The notes beneath the pieces were generated by a model. It ran no database searches. It saw nothing but the letters and a program-made list of their open reading frames with translations, and was not told the DNA's origin. Of a DNA stretch of 64,000 nt, positions 18,596 to 27,751 are shown in pieces. The translations under genes were made by a program, and so were the position numbers. Each line of letters opens with the position of its first letter. The first letter of the stretch is position 1. The DNA comes from JBBQWZ01 sp038210135 (GTDB lineage Bacteria; Acidobacteriota; Terriglobia; Bryobacterales; Bryobacteraceae), in assembly GCA_038210135.1 (NCBI GenBank), contig JBBQWZ010000004.1:106557-170556 (forward strand), in the 5' to 3' direction.

Positions 18596-19690
18596 CTAAC
18601 GATAGAAACGCCGGACGCGGTCCGCCACATAGTGGACCGCGTCATCGGCAAGGTAAGGCCAAAGCGGCAGGGAGACAGTCTCCTTCGCCGCTTTTTCCGC
18701 GTTTGGGAGGCTCCCCTTTTTCTGTTTCGCACTCGCGAATGCCGGATGCAGGTGAAGCGGAACCGGATAGTGGACGCCGGTCCCGATGCCTTCCTTCGTA
18801 AGAAATGCTCGCAGCCGATCGCGCCTCTCCGCGCGCACGACGTACAAATGATTTGCGCTTCCAGCATCCCGCTTCACGAAGCGGATTCCCGCGCAACCTA
18901 CGAGCGCCTCGTCGTAGAGCGCCGCGATCTCGGCCCGCCGCGCATTCCATTCGCTCAATTTCGTGAGAAAAGCCAGCAGAAAACAGCACTGCAAATCGTC
19001 CAGCCGCGAATTGATCCCCGCCGTCAAAGCAATCTGCGCTCCGCGCCGTCCGCCGTCGCGCCAACTCCGCAACCTCTTGGCGATCGAGTTCCGATTCGTC
19101 AGAATCGCCCCGCCATCACCTAATGCGCCGAGATTTTTGGTGGGATAGAAGCTGTAGCAGACGTAGTCGGAGAACGCACCGAGCGCCTTGCCCTGAAAGC
19201 GCGCTCCATGCGCCTGCGCCGCATCCTGAATCATAACCAGCCGGTGCGCGCGTGCGATCTTCGCAATCCGATCGATCGCGCAGGGTTGCCCATACAAGTG
19301 CACCGGAACCAGCGCGCGCGTCTTCTTTCCGATGCGGGCCGCCAGGTCCTCCGGATCGACCTGAAGTGTATCCGGATCCACGTCCGCAAACTTCGGTACG
19401 CATCCTGCTGCGGCGATCGCGACTCCAGTAAACGGAGCGGTCAATGCGGAAGTGATCACTTCGCCGGAGACGCCCGCATCGCGCAGGCTGAGTTCGATTG
19501 CCGCTGTTCCCGTGCCTACGCCGACAGCGAACTTGCACTGCATCGCGTCCGCGAATTCGCGTTGAAACTCCGAAAGCTGATCGCCAAGGATGAAAGGGCC
19601 GCCCTGCGCGAGCAGCTTCGCCATGTGGACGCGCCAAACCGTTTCGGTAGCTGCGATGGCGGGTGCTAGATTTACTGCGGGGACAACCAT
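18596..19690 (-). CDS. DegT/DnrJ/EryC1-family sugar aminotransferase
   Basis: 364 residues from the ATG at 19690. A PLP fold is visible: GVGTGTAAIELSL near the N-terminus, MIQDAAQAHGA (Asp that contacts the PLP ring), and the catalytic Lys near residue 184 in YSFYPTKNLGALGDGG. The C-terminal part has GVHYPVPLHLHPAF, typical of the family. These enzymes transaminate keto-sugar nucleotides, here probably for the surface-polysaccharide locus. The frame is open 89 codons further upstream, but that part overlaps the glycosyltransferase gene and has no family similarity. It overlaps the upstream glycosyltransferase by 19 bases. Confidence 0.88.
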   Translation of the reverse strand: MVVPAVNLAPAIAATETVWRVHMAKLLAQGGPFILGDQLSEFQREFADAMQCKFAVGVGTGTAAIELSLRDAGVSGEVITSALTAPFTGVAIAAAGCVPKFADVDPDTLQVDPEDLAARIGKKTRALVPVHLYGQPCAIDRIAKIARAHRLVMIQDAAQAHGARFQGKALGAFSDYVCYSFYPTKNLGALGDGGAILTNRNSIAKRLRSWRDGGRRGAQIALTAGINSRLDDLQCCFLLAFLTKLSEWNARRAEIAALYDEALVGCAGIRFVKRDAGSANHLYVVRAERRDRLRAFLTKEGIGTGVHYPVPLHLHPAFASAKQKKGSLPNAEKAAKETVSLPLWPYLADDAVHYVADRVRRFYR

Positions 19691-20493
19691 GCCACTAACG
19701 ATTGCATGCGCGGCACCCGGGCGAAGACCACCAACCGGAACCACAAGCGCACGATCTGCGAGAAGGTCGTTGCCAGAGACCGAATCCGGAAGAATTGCGA
19801 CCGCCCGTGTTGGCGGGCGTAATGATGAACACCAACTTCGCGTACTCGGCAGCGCGAGAGTTCCAGCTTCCTGACTAACTCGACGCAGATCGTTCCGCTC
19901 GTCGAAGTGAGCTCGATTTCCTCGAGCAGTTCGCGCCGAACCAGCCGGAAGTCGCAATCGATATCACGCAGCCGGATCCGGAACAGGAATCGCGCAAAGC
20001 CGTTATACAATTTACCGATCAGGACGCGGTGCGCCGGATCGTTACGCTCCAACTTGAACCCGTTGACCAGGCCAACGTCGGCCGTCATCTTCTCGAGCAG
20101 TTTCGGCAGTTCCCCGACATCATACTGGCCGTCGCCGTCCGTATAGAAAATCAAATCCTTGGTCGCCGCGTCGAAACCGCTGCGCAGCGCGCCGCCATAT
20201 CCACGGTTGACGGCGTGCGTGACCACCCGCATCCACGGGCGATTCTCGCGCTCGATCTCCGCCAAAACTTCGGCGGTTTTATCCTGGCTTCCGTCGTTCA
20301 CCACGATCACTTCAAAATCGTCGAAGTGCGCTCGCAAGACCTCGAACGTCTTGCTCAAAAGCACGGGCAGCGACGGCGCATCATTGTAGGCCGGAAAAAA
20401 AACGGAAATGCTGTACTTCGAGGCCAAGCGGTCAACTGTATCACGCAAAAGCCTGCCAAACAGTAAGTATCTGTAAGCCGACTCACCTGCCAT
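19672..20493 (-). CDS. GT2 family glycosyltransferase (polyprenyl-phosphate sugar type)
   Basis: 273 residues. GT-A fold signature: SVFFPAYNDAPSLPVLL, FEVIVVNDGSQDKT, NRGYGGALRSGFDAATKDLIFYTDGDGQYD (metal-binding DxD-like). A later segment, LFRIRLRDIDCDFRLVRRELLEEI, is typical of dolichol/undecaprenyl-phosphate mannosyl- or glucosyltransferases. There is no C-terminal membrane domain, only a basic tail. Together with the following aminotransferase it forms a minus-strand pair divergent from the NusG-led main operon. Confidence 0.87.
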   Translation of the reverse strand: MAGESAYRYLLFGRLLRDTVDRLASKYSISVFFPAYNDAPSLPVLLSKTFEVLRAHFDDFEVIVVNDGSQDKTAEVLAEIERENRPWMRVVTHAVNRGYGGALRSGFDAATKDLIFYTDGDGQYDVGELPKLLEKMTADVGLVNGFKLERNDPAHRVLIGKLYNGFARFLFRIRLRDIDCDFRLVRRELLEEIELTSTSGTICVELVRKLELSRCRVREVGVHHYARQHGRSQFFRIRSLATTFSQIVRLWFRLVVFARVPRMQSLVAWLSPQ

Positions 20494-20719
20494 CTTTGCG
20501 CTGAGAATATTCGCTTACGCCATACACCATTTGTTGTACGGCACACCGGTCCTGCCAGGGAAAAACACCGGTTCTGTGACTCACAGAGCGTAAGCTCTGT
20601 TCGAAACGCTTCCGCCGAGGCCATTTCCGACGGGGGCGGCCGTATGACAAGCGTTGAACGGTCCTCCCTGAAAAACCAGCCGGTTACGGCCGGCGACCGA
20701 CCAAGGAAAGGCAACAGGT
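20494..20719 (+). promoter_or_regulatory. Divergent promoter and structured leader before NusG-like gene
   Basis: The 226-base gap serves the minus-strand glycosyltransferase and the plus-strand NusG-like gene. It contains a perfect 7-bp hairpin ACAGAGC-GTAA-GCTCTGT (20583-20600) with a GNRA-type loop, and a direct repeat ACACCGGT near 20543 and 20565. The hairpin core AGCGTAAGC resembles the dispersed REP elements, so it may be a recruited REP. No ops/JUMPstart sequence was recognised. The ribosome site AAGGAAAGG lies 9 bases before ATG 20720. Confidence 0.4.
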
Positions 20720-21268
20720 ATGCACGATACCCGCTGGTATGCGCTCACCGCGCGGCATCAACACGAAAAGCCGGTTTCGGCCGCCTTGGCGATCCGGAGC
20801 CTCCAGACCTTCGTGCCCGTGTATGTCGCCCGGCGCCGCTGGTCGGACCGCACCCGTACGCTTGAATTGCCTCTCTTTCCTGGCTACGTATTTTGCAGCA
20901 TGTCCGCCGATCAGCGCGCCCTCGCCCTGTCCACGCCGGGCGTCACCAGCATCGTCGGATTTGGCGGCAAGCCGGAACCGGTGCCGGGCTTTGAAATCGA
21001 TAATCTCATGACCATCGCCGCTTCCGGCCTGCCGGTCGAGCCCTGCAAGCTTCTCAAAGCAGGCGACGAAGTCACGATCGACGACGGCCCTCTCCGCGGA
21101 CTCCGGGGAAAGCTGCTGCGGGACGCCGATCGCAATCAATTAATCGTTGGCGTCCAACTTCTGCAACGTGCCATTGCCGTAACTCTCTCCCTCGATCAGG
21201 CCTGGCCTGCCGAAAATTCTCGTATGCAAGCCCAACCCGAGCGTGCCCGCGGCGCAAAAGCCTCCTAA
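20720..21268 (+). CDS. NusG/RfaH/UpxY-like transcription antiterminator
   Basis: 182 residues. The N-terminal NGN domain reads RWYALTARHQHEKPVSAAL, FVPVYVARRRWSD, LPLFPGYVF; a KOW motif follows in KAGDEVTIDDGPLRGLRGKLL. Specialised NusG paralogs (RfaH, LoaP, UpxY) suppress termination and polarity across long polysaccharide operons. Its position as the first plus-strand gene before about 33 kb of codirectional, overlapping genes fits that role well. The 30-residue C-terminal extension is unstructured. Housekeeping nusG would be expected beside rpl genes, so this is a paralog. Confidence 0.88.
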   Translation: MHDTRWYALTARHQHEKPVSAALAIRSLQTFVPVYVARRRWSDRTRTLELPLFPGYVFCSMSADQRALALSTPGVTSIVGFGGKPEPVPGFEIDNLMTIAASGLPVEPCKLLKAGDEVTIDDGPLRGLRGKLLRDADRNQLIVGVQLLQRAIAVTLSLDQAWPAENSRMQAQPERARGAKAS

Positions 21269-21274
21269 ATTCAA

Positions 21275-21583
21275 ATGTCCACATTTAAGGTTCGCAGCCG
21301 CCTCGTCAACTTCCGGTTGACGCAGGAGGAACTCGAAAACTTGCGCGTTGCCTGCCTGCTTCGCGGGTCACGCAATTTGAGCGATTTCGCCCGCACAGCG
21401 GTCCTGACTTCCGTCGAATCGCAGATCGACCCCGAATCCGCCGTGCGCGACCGTCTGGACCGCATGGAGGCCCGCTTGGCTGGACTCGAATCCCTCCTCC
21501 AATCCCTCTTGAATCACGCCATGCTCGGCGCGTCCGCCAATGCCGCTCCCATGCGCGCACAGGAACTCACCACTCATGCCTAA
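21275..21583 (+). CDS. Small ribbon-helix-helix-like protein with coiled coil
   Basis: 102 residues. The N-terminus resembles a CopG/MobC-type ribbon-helix-helix: a strand KVRSRLVNFRLTQEELENLRVACLLRGSRNLSDFARTAVLTSV. Residues 55-80 form a short heptad-like segment (VRDRLDRMEARLAGLESLLQSLL) that could dimerise. It sits between the NusG-like gene and the exporter gene and overlaps the latter by 8 bases, so it is cotranscribed. A DNA-binding autoregulator of the locus is plausible but unproven. Confidence 0.65.
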   Translation: MSTFKVRSRLVNFRLTQEELENLRVACLLRGSRNLSDFARTAVLTSVESQIDPESAVRDRLDRMEARLAGLESLLQSLLNHAMLGASANAAPMRAQELTTHA

Positions 21584-22526
21584 ACTCATTCGCCTCGCTA
21601 TCCTCGGGCTCGTCATCGCTTTCCTCCTTGGAGCCCAAAACCGGCCCGCCGCGCCTACCGACCCGGGCGGCAACCTGCCCGCTCAGCCCATCGGCGCCGA
21701 TGACCTGATCGCCGTGTCCATCTACGATGCGCCGGAACTTTCGCGCACCATTCGCGTCTCGCCGGACGGCAACATCCGCCTGCCGATGCTCAAGAAGCGC
21801 ATCCAGGCTAGCGGCCTGATGCCGGCGGAACTGGAACGTGACATCTCGTCGGCTCTCGAAGCCGAAAACATCCTGGTGGACCCGGTCGTGACCGTCACAG
21901 TTTCGGAATATCACTCCCGCCCGATCAGTGTTTCAGGCGCCGTTCACCGGCCGGTGACATTTCAGGCCTACGGAACCGTCACGCTTCTCGACGCCATCAC
22001 TCGCGCCGAAGGCCTCGGCACCGAAGCGGGCTCTGAAATCCTAATTTCGATTCCCGCCCGCGCCGGCATGCCGGCAGACCTCCGCAAGATCTCCGTCAAA
22101 GGCCTGATCGAAGGTTCCGATCCCGCTCTCAACCTCCGCCTGACCGGCGGTGAAGAGGTTCGTGTGCCGGACGCGGGGCACGTGTACGTGGTGGGCAACG
22201 TGAAGAAGCCCGGCGTCTTCGCGATTCGGGAATCTTCGGAAACCACGGTCCTGCAACTGCTCGCGCTCGCCGAAGGTCTGCTGCCTTACGCGACCAAACA
22301 GGCATTTATTTATCGCAAGGATCCGGTGACGGCCGAGAAGAAGGAGATCACCGTGGACCTCCGCCAGATTATCGACCGCAAACAGCCCGACATCGCGGTT
22401 CAGCCCAGCGACATCCTTTATATCCCCGACAACCGCACACGCCGCGCGTCGATGCAGGCCCTCGAACGTATCGTCGGCTTTGGCGCATCCACCGCTTCCG
22501 GTCTCTTGATTTGGGGCGCCCGGTAA
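21576..22526 (+). CDS. Wza-like polysaccharide export protein
   Basis: 316 residues from ATG 21576. After a signal peptide (LAILGLVIAFLLGAQ) comes a Poly_export domain (GADDLIAVSIYDAPELSRTIRVSPDGNIRLPML) and SLBB-type domains (PISVSGAVHRPVTFQAYGTVTLLDAI; VYVVGNVKKPGVFAI). No lipobox Cys is evident and the protein is shorter than E. coli Wza, lacking an obvious C-terminal amphipathic helix, as in many Wza homologs of non-enteric bacteria. It would form the periplasmic/outer-membrane channel for the polymer and work with the Wzc-like protein encoded next. Confidence 0.88.
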   Translation: MPKLIRLAILGLVIAFLLGAQNRPAAPTDPGGNLPAQPIGADDLIAVSIYDAPELSRTIRVSPDGNIRLPMLKKRIQASGLMPAELERDISSALEAENILVDPVVTVTVSEYHSRPISVSGAVHRPVTFQAYGTVTLLDAITRAEGLGTEAGSEILISIPARAGMPADLRKISVKGLIEGSDPALNLRLTGGEEVRVPDAGHVYVVGNVKKPGVFAIRESSETTVLQLLALAEGLLPYATKQAFIYRKDPVTAEKKEITVDLRQIIDRKQPDIAVQPSDILYIPDNRTRRASMQALERIVGFGASTASGLLIWGAR

Positions 22527-22534
22527 TCACTCCC

Positions 22535-24724
22535 ATGACGAACGAAATTACGGAAAAGCAGTTTACGCAGATCATCGAGCCGAAGCTTCTCAGCTTCTCC
22601 GCCGGTCCGCCGCCGGAGCAGCAGGAAGATCGCGGCATTCCGATCTCGCACTATGGTTGGATTCTTCGCCGCTATCGTTGGAAGATCCTGGGCTTCGTTG
22701 CGGTCGCTGTTATCGCGACCATCCTGATCTCGGCGCGGATTACGCCCGTCTACGAAGCGACCGCCACCATTGATGTGGACCGCCAGGTGCCACCGGGGGT
22801 CATCGGACAGGAAGCCAACCGCGCCCTCATCAATGATGCGGACCAGTTCCTCGCCACCCAGATCAAGCTCATTCAGTCAGACTCCGTCCTGCGTCCCGTG
22901 GCTCGAAAGCAGTCCTTGGCCATGCGCGAAAACCGGACGCCTTTGCCAGCCAACGCGGCCCGCGTCGAAGCCGCTCCGATGCTGCTGCCGAATCTTCGCG
23001 TAACCCGCCCGCCCAACACGTACCTGCTGCTGATCAGCTATCGTTCCCCCGATCCGGCGCTCGCCTCGGAAGTCGCGAACGGAGTCGCCGAATCGTATCT
23101 CGAACACACCTACAACATCCGCATCCGTTCCTCGGCCAGCCTTTCCAATTTCATGGAAAAGCAATTGGAGGAACTGAAAGCCAAGATGGAGACCTCCAGC
23201 ATGGCGCTGAACCACTTCGAGCGCGAGCTGAACATCATCAACCCCGAGGAAAAAACCAATATCCTCTCGGCGCGCCTGCTGCAGCTGAATCAGGAATACA
23301 CCAACGCCGAAGCGGATCGCGTTCGGAAAGAGACATCCTGGAATTCCGCCAAATCCGGCTCCCTCGAATCCGCGCAAGTTTCGACGCAAGGCGAAGCACT
23401 GAAGCGGCTGATGGAACGGCTGAACGATGCCGAACAGAAATTCGTCGAAACCGCCGCGCACTACGGATCTGGCCATCCGGAATATCGGAAAGCCGCCGCC
23501 CAGATCGCCGAAGTCGAAAAGCAATTGAAGGCGTCGCGCGAGAACATCGCCCGCCGCGTGCAGATCGAATTCAATGACGCCTCCCATCGTGAAGCGATGC
23601 TGAAGAAAGCCGTTGGGGACACCAAAGCCGAGTACGACCGCTTGAATGTCAACAGCTTCGAATACCAATCCCTCAAGCGCGAAGCCGAAGCCGACAAGAA
23701 ACTCTACGAAGAGCTGATCCGCAAGATCAAGGAAGCCGGAATTAACGCGGGCTTCCAGAATTCCGGAATCCGCATTGCGGATCTTGCGCGCCCCGCCTTG
23801 AATCCAGTCTTCCCGAATGTCCGCCTGAATGCCATGATGGCGTTCCTCGTCTCGCTGCTTCTCGCGATGGGCCTTGCGATCATCACCGATCTGCTCGATA
23901 ACACCATCCGCGATCCCGAACAGGTTGCCCGAACCCTCTCGACCACCGTCATCGGCACTCTGCCCGTCGTGAAAAGCTGGCAGCACCGCATCGGCTCGAT
24001 CCACGGACCCGCCGGCACCGCGCTGCTCCACTCCGGCGACTCGAAGAACATGGCGATCTCCAGCTACGGCGAAGCCATCCGGACCTTGCGAAATTCCATC
24101 CTCCTGGCCAATATCGATCGCCGGATTCGCTCCCTGTTAGTCACCAGCGCCTCACCCGGTGAAGGCAAATCCACCACCGCCGCGAACCTCAGCGTCGCCC
24201 ACGCCGAGCAAGGCAAGAAGACTCTGCTCATCGACGGCGACCTGCGCCGTCCGAGCGTTCACCGCCGCTTTGGCCTCAGCGGCGCCACCGGACTCTCGAA
24301 TGTTCTGCTCGGCGAGTTGCCCTGGCGCAGCGCTCTCATCCCGCTCGAAGGTCTTCCCGACCTGCACATTCTTCCCGCCGGACCGCCTTCGCGCCGCGCC
24401 TCCGATCTCGTCGGACGCGGTCTGACGGAACTGCTCGAAGAGGCAGCCGCCGAATACGACTTGGTCATCCTCGACGCGCCGCCGTTATTGGGTTTTGCCG
24501 AGCCCTTGCAGATGGCCACCGCCGTCGACGGCGTCCTGGTCGTCACCCGCGCCGGAGAAACCAACCGCAAGGCCGTGGCCAGCGTCCTACGGACCTTGGA
24601 ACGCTTACGCGCTCCCGTGGTCGGCGTCGCGCTAAACGAAGTGGACAAAGAGATGAGCAACAACTACTACTACTACGGCCAATACGGCAAGTATCAGAAG
24701 TATTACCAGACCAAGGAAGCGTAG
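22535..24724 (+). CDS. Wzc-like chain-length regulator and BY-type tyrosine kinase
   Basis: 729 residues from ATG 22535. N-terminal Wzz domain with a membrane helix (about residues 50-70), a long coiled-coil periplasmic part (residues 190-400) and a second helix near 435. The cytoplasmic BY-kinase domain has Walker A (SASPGEGKSTTAANLS, near 540), Walker A' (LLIDGDLRRPS) and Walker B (LVILDAPP). The C-terminus is a tyrosine cluster (NNYYYYGQYGKYQKYYQ), the autophosphorylation tail. It controls polymer length and export with the Wza-like protein. No cognate Wzb phosphatase is seen in the window. Confidence 0.93.
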   Translation: MTNEITEKQFTQIIEPKLLSFSAGPPPEQQEDRGIPISHYGWILRRYRWKILGFVAVAVIATILISARITPVYEATATIDVDRQVPPGVIGQEANRALINDADQFLATQIKLIQSDSVLRPVARKQSLAMRENRTPLPANAARVEAAPMLLPNLRVTRPPNTYLLLISYRSPDPALASEVANGVAESYLEHTYNIRIRSSASLSNFMEKQLEELKAKMETSSMALNHFERELNIINPEEKTNILSARLLQLNQEYTNAEADRVRKETSWNSAKSGSLESAQVSTQGEALKRLMERLNDAEQKFVETAAHYGSGHPEYRKAAAQIAEVEKQLKASRENIARRVQIEFNDASHREAMLKKAVGDTKAEYDRLNVNSFEYQSLKREAEADKKLYEELIRKIKEAGINAGFQNSGIRIADLARPALNPVFPNVRLNAMMAFLVSLLLAMGLAIITDLLDNTIRDPEQVARTLSTTVIGTLPVVKSWQHRIGSIHGPAGTALLHSGDSKNMAISSYGEAIRTLRNSILLANIDRRIRSLLVTSASPGEGKSTTAANLSVAHAEQGKKTLLIDGDLRRPSVHRRFGLSGATGLSNVLLGELPWRSALIPLEGLPDLHILPAGPPSRRASDLVGRGLTELLEEAAAEYDLVILDAPPLLGFAEPLQMATAVDGVLVVTRAGETNRKAVASVLRTLERLRAPVVGVALNEVDKEMSNNYYYYGQYGKYQKYYQTKEA

Positions 24725-24748
24725 AACCGGCAGCGCAAGGCAATTGTC

Positions 24749-25753
24749 ATGAACTGGACAGAAATAAACCTATTAATAACCGGCGGCACCGGATCGTTGG
24801 GCAAGAAGCTCACCGAAATTCTTCTGGCGGAATACCATCCGAAGAAGCTGATCGTGTTTTCGCGCGACGAATTGAAGCAGTATGAAATGCGCGCCGGCGG
24901 CTACGATCACGAATCCATGCGCTACTTCCTCGGCGATGTCCGCGATCCTTCGCGCTTGCGCCGCGCTTTCGACGGAGTGGACGTCGTCGTCCACGCTGCT
25001 GCGCTCAAACAGGTTCCCGCCTGCGAGTACAATCCCATCGAAGCCGTCCTCACCAACGTAATCGGAGCGCGCAACATTATCGATGCCGCCATCGACGCTG
25101 GCGTCCAGAGGGTGATGGCGCTATCGACCGATAAAGCCGTCAATCCGGCCAACCTCTACGGAGCGACCAAACTCGTCAGCGAGAAGCTCTTCGTCCAGGC
25201 CAACGCCTACGCCGGCGCCGGACCCACCCGCTTCGCCTGCGTCCGCTACGGAAACGTGGTCGGAAGCCGCGGCAGCGTCGTCCCGCTATTCCGCCAACAG
25301 CGTCTCGAAGGCGTTGTCACGCTGACCGATCCGCGCATGACGCGCTTCTGGCTGACACTCGAACAGGCCGCCCGCTTCGTCATCCGCGGCATCGAGCGAA
25401 TGCACGGCGGCGAGGTCCTGATCCCCAAAATCCCGAGCATGCGCATGTTGAATCTGGCGCACGCGCTCGCGCCCGGCTGCCGGATCCGCGAAGTCGGAAT
25501 CCGTCCCGGCGAAAAGATCCACGAAATACTGCTCTCAGAAGACGAAGCCCGCCAGGCTCTCGAACTCGACGACATGTTCGTCATCCGCCCGAACTTCCCC
25601 TGGTGGAATGCGGGCCAATGGCCGGAAGGCCGCGAGATCCACGACGGCTTCTCGTACTCCTCCGACAACAATACGCAGTGGCTTTCGACGGATGATCTCT
25701 GCCGCCTCACTGGCGAGCCGATCCCATCTCTCGCGGAGCCGGTCGCCAAATGA
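24749..25753 (+). CDS. PseB-like UDP-GlcNAc 4,6-dehydratase
   Basis: 334 residues, extended SDR. NAD-binding GGTGSLGKKLTEILL at the N-terminus, HAAALKQVPACEYNP, LSTDKAVNPANLYGATK (catalytic region with YxxxK), and FACVRYGNVVGSRGSVVPLF. These motifs place it in the soluble PseB/FlaA1/CapE group that turns UDP-GlcNAc into a 4-keto-6-deoxy sugar, the entry step for pseudaminic-type and related sugars. The C-terminal IRPGEKIHEIL segment is typical. Its last bases overlap the next SDR gene. Confidence 0.88.
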   Translation: MNWTEINLLITGGTGSLGKKLTEILLAEYHPKKLIVFSRDELKQYEMRAGGYDHESMRYFLGDVRDPSRLRRAFDGVDVVVHAAALKQVPACEYNPIEAVLTNVIGARNIIDAAIDAGVQRVMALSTDKAVNPANLYGATKLVSEKLFVQANAYAGAGPTRFACVRYGNVVGSRGSVVPLFRQQRLEGVVTLTDPRMTRFWLTLEQAARFVIRGIERMHGGEVLIPKIPSMRMLNLAHALAPGCRIREVGIRPGEKIHEILLSEDEARQALELDDMFVIRPNFPWWNAGQWPEGREIHDGFSYSSDNNTQWLSTDDLCRLTGEPIPSLAEPVAK

Positions 25754-26643
25754 CGCCGAAAACCATCCTGATTACCGGCGCCAGCGGACTCCTCGGCGGC
25801 GCGCTCGCCGCGGAATATGAGGCCATGCGCCTTCCCATCGTGCCGCTGTACGGCGTCGCCGACGGCGACCTGACGGATCCGCAGGCAGTCGAAGCCATTC
25901 TCGCAAAGCACCGGCCGGCCGCCGTCATTCACTGCGCGGCGCTCACCGATGTGGATTATTGCGAGACGCATGTGCCGTCCGCCTGGCAGGTGAATGTGGA
26001 GGTGACTCGCCAACTCGCTGCCTGTTGTGCGGAATCCGGGGCCCGGTTCGCCTACATCTCGACCGATTCCGTTTTTGATGGCACGCGCGGGAACTGGCGC
26101 GAGAGCGACGCGCCCGCGCCCTGCAACATCTACGCGCGCAGCAAGCGCGAGGGCGAGAACGCGGCCCGGAACGAGAATCCGGATTCACTCGTTTTACGGA
26201 CCAACATTTACGGCTGGCATCGTCACCACAACTCGCGCCGCAAACTCAGCCTCGCGGAGTGGATCATCGAGCGGCTCGAAGCCGGGCTCGAAGTCCCTGG
26301 ATTCACGGACGTCATCTTCTCTCCCATCCTGGTCAACCATCTGGCCGCGCCGATCCTCGAACTGCTGCGCGAAGGCAACTCCGGAATCTTTCACCTGGCT
26401 GGATCCTGGTCTGGCAGCAAGTACGAATTCGCCTGCCGTCTCGCCGAAACCTTCGAGTTCGACCGCTGCGAGATTCTTCCGGCCAAGCTCCAAGGCGCAA
26501 AGCTGAAAGCACCGCGGCCACTCGATACCTCGCTCGATATCCGCAAAGTCAGCCGCGTTCTCGGTGCGCAAATGCCCGGCCTCGACGAAGGCCTGCACCG
26601 CTTCCGCGCCCTTCGATCCTCGAAGGAGCTGGCCTATGCTTGA
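25750..26643 (+). CDS. RmlD-like SDR sugar-nucleotide reductase
   Basis: 297 residues. N-terminal ITGASGLLGGALAAEY, then GVADGDLTDPQAVEAIL, HCAALTDVDYCE, and an active-site region NIYARSKREGENAAR with YxxxK. The layout is that of dTDP-4-dehydrorhamnose reductase (RmlD)-type enzymes, which reduce a 4-keto group. Next to a PseB-like dehydratase it likely reduces or otherwise processes that product. No rmlABC genes are present, so rhamnose synthesis is unlikely here. It starts within the preceding stop (ATGA). Confidence 0.8.
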   Translation: MTPKTILITGASGLLGGALAAEYEAMRLPIVPLYGVADGDLTDPQAVEAILAKHRPAAVIHCAALTDVDYCETHVPSAWQVNVEVTRQLAACCAESGARFAYISTDSVFDGTRGNWRESDAPAPCNIYARSKREGENAARNENPDSLVLRTNIYGWHRHHNSRRKLSLAEWIIERLEAGLEVPGFTDVIFSPILVNHLAAPILELLREGNSGIFHLAGSWSGSKYEFACRLAETFEFDRCEILPAKLQGAKLKAPRPLDTSLDIRKVSRVLGAQMPGLDEGLHRFRALRSSKELAYA

Positions 26644-27751
26644 CACCGCCAGCGCCGGATTCTCCATCTCCGATCGCAAGATTGGTCCGGATTCGGCCAC
26701 CTATTTCATCGCCGACATCTCCGCGAATCACGACGGATCGCTCGAACGCGCCGCGGCGTTGATCCACCAGGCGGCCGAAGCCGGCGCCGATGCCGCCAAG
26801 TTCCAACACTTCCGCGCCTCCAAGATTGTCAGCCAGCGCGGCTTCGAGAGCCTGGGCAAGCTCTCGCACCAGGCCGCCTGGAAGAAACCGGTATTCGAGG
26901 TCTATAGAGACGCGTCCCTGCCTTGGGATTGGACCGAAGCGCTGGCCCGCGAGTGCGCCGTAGCCGGCATCGACTTCCTCTCCACACCCTACGACTTCGA
27001 AGCCATCCAGTTGCTCGATCCCTTTGTCCCCGCCTTCAAAATCGGCTCCGGCGACATCACCTGGCCGGAAATGCTCAAGAAAGTAGCGGACCGGAACAAA
27101 CCTGTATTCCTCGCCGCCGGAGCCTCCTCGCTCGACGACGTGGATCGCGCCATGCGTATCCTCCTCCCTCGCGCCCACGGGCTGGCCCTCCTGCAGTGCA
27201 ATACCAATTACACCGCCAGCCTCGACAACTTCCGCCACATTCATCTCAACGTGCTGAAGACCTTCGCGCGCCTCTATCCACAAGCCGTCCTAGGGCTCTC
27301 CGACCACACTCCCGGCCACGCTACCGTTTTGGGCGCCGTCGCTCTTGGAGCCCGGGTGATTGAAAAGCACTTCACCGACGACCCCACCCGTCCCGGACCC
27401 GACCACAAGTTCTCCATGACCCAGGCTTCCTGGCGCGACATGGTGGATCGCACGCGCGAGCTCGAAGCCGCGCTCGGCAGTTCCGAAAAATTTGTCGCCG
27501 AAAACGAAAAGTCCACCGTAGTCGTTCAACGCCGCTGTCTCCGCGCGGCGCGCGACATCTCCGCCGGAGAAATCGTCACGCCCGAGCTGGTGGACGTCCT
27601 TCGGCCCGCCCCCGCCGGCGCTCTGCCGCCCTACGAAATCGACCGCTTGCTCGGTCACGCCCTCCACAACGCCCTGCCCGCCGGAGATTGTTTCCGCGCG
27701 GAGATGCTGGTTTCGGCCGAAGAGAATCTTCATGCGAGTTCTGTACGCTAG
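26636..27751 (+). CDS. NeuB/PseI/SpsE-family nonulosonate synthase
   Basis: 371 residues from ATG 26636, overlapping the SDR stop. The NeuB barrel shows FIADISANHDGSLERA, DAAKFQHFRA, FLSTPYDFEAIQLL, FKIGSGDITWPEML, LQCNTNYTAS, LGLSDHTPGHATVLGAVALGARVIEKHFT and PDHKFSM. A C-terminal SAF/antifreeze-like domain follows (CLRAARDISAGEIVTPELVDVLRP). The family condenses PEP with a hexosamine-type aldose to give sialic, legionaminic or pseudaminic acids. Which one is made here cannot be told from motifs alone. The SpsF-type genes downstream could supply CMP activation. Confidence 0.88.
   Translation: MLDTASAGFSISDRKIGPDSATYFIADISANHDGSLERAAALIHQAAEAGADAAKFQHFRASKIVSQRGFESLGKLSHQAAWKKPVFEVYRDASLPWDWTEALARECAVAGIDFLSTPYDFEAIQLLDPFVPAFKIGSGDITWPEMLKKVADRNKPVFLAAGASSLDDVDRAMRILLPRAHGLALLQCNTNYTASLDNFRHIHLNVLKTFARLYPQAVLGLSDHTPGHATVLGAVALGARVIEKHFTDDPTRPGPDHKFSMTQASWRDMVDRTRELEAALGSSEKFVAENEKSTVVVQRRCLRAARDISAGEIVTPELVDVLRPAPAGALPPYEIDRLLGHALHNALPAGDCFRAEMLVSAEENLHASSVR

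Noticed and set aside
21275..21583. Antitoxin reading of the small RHH-like protein
   Set aside because: No toxin partner is adjacent; the gene is embedded in the polysaccharide operon.
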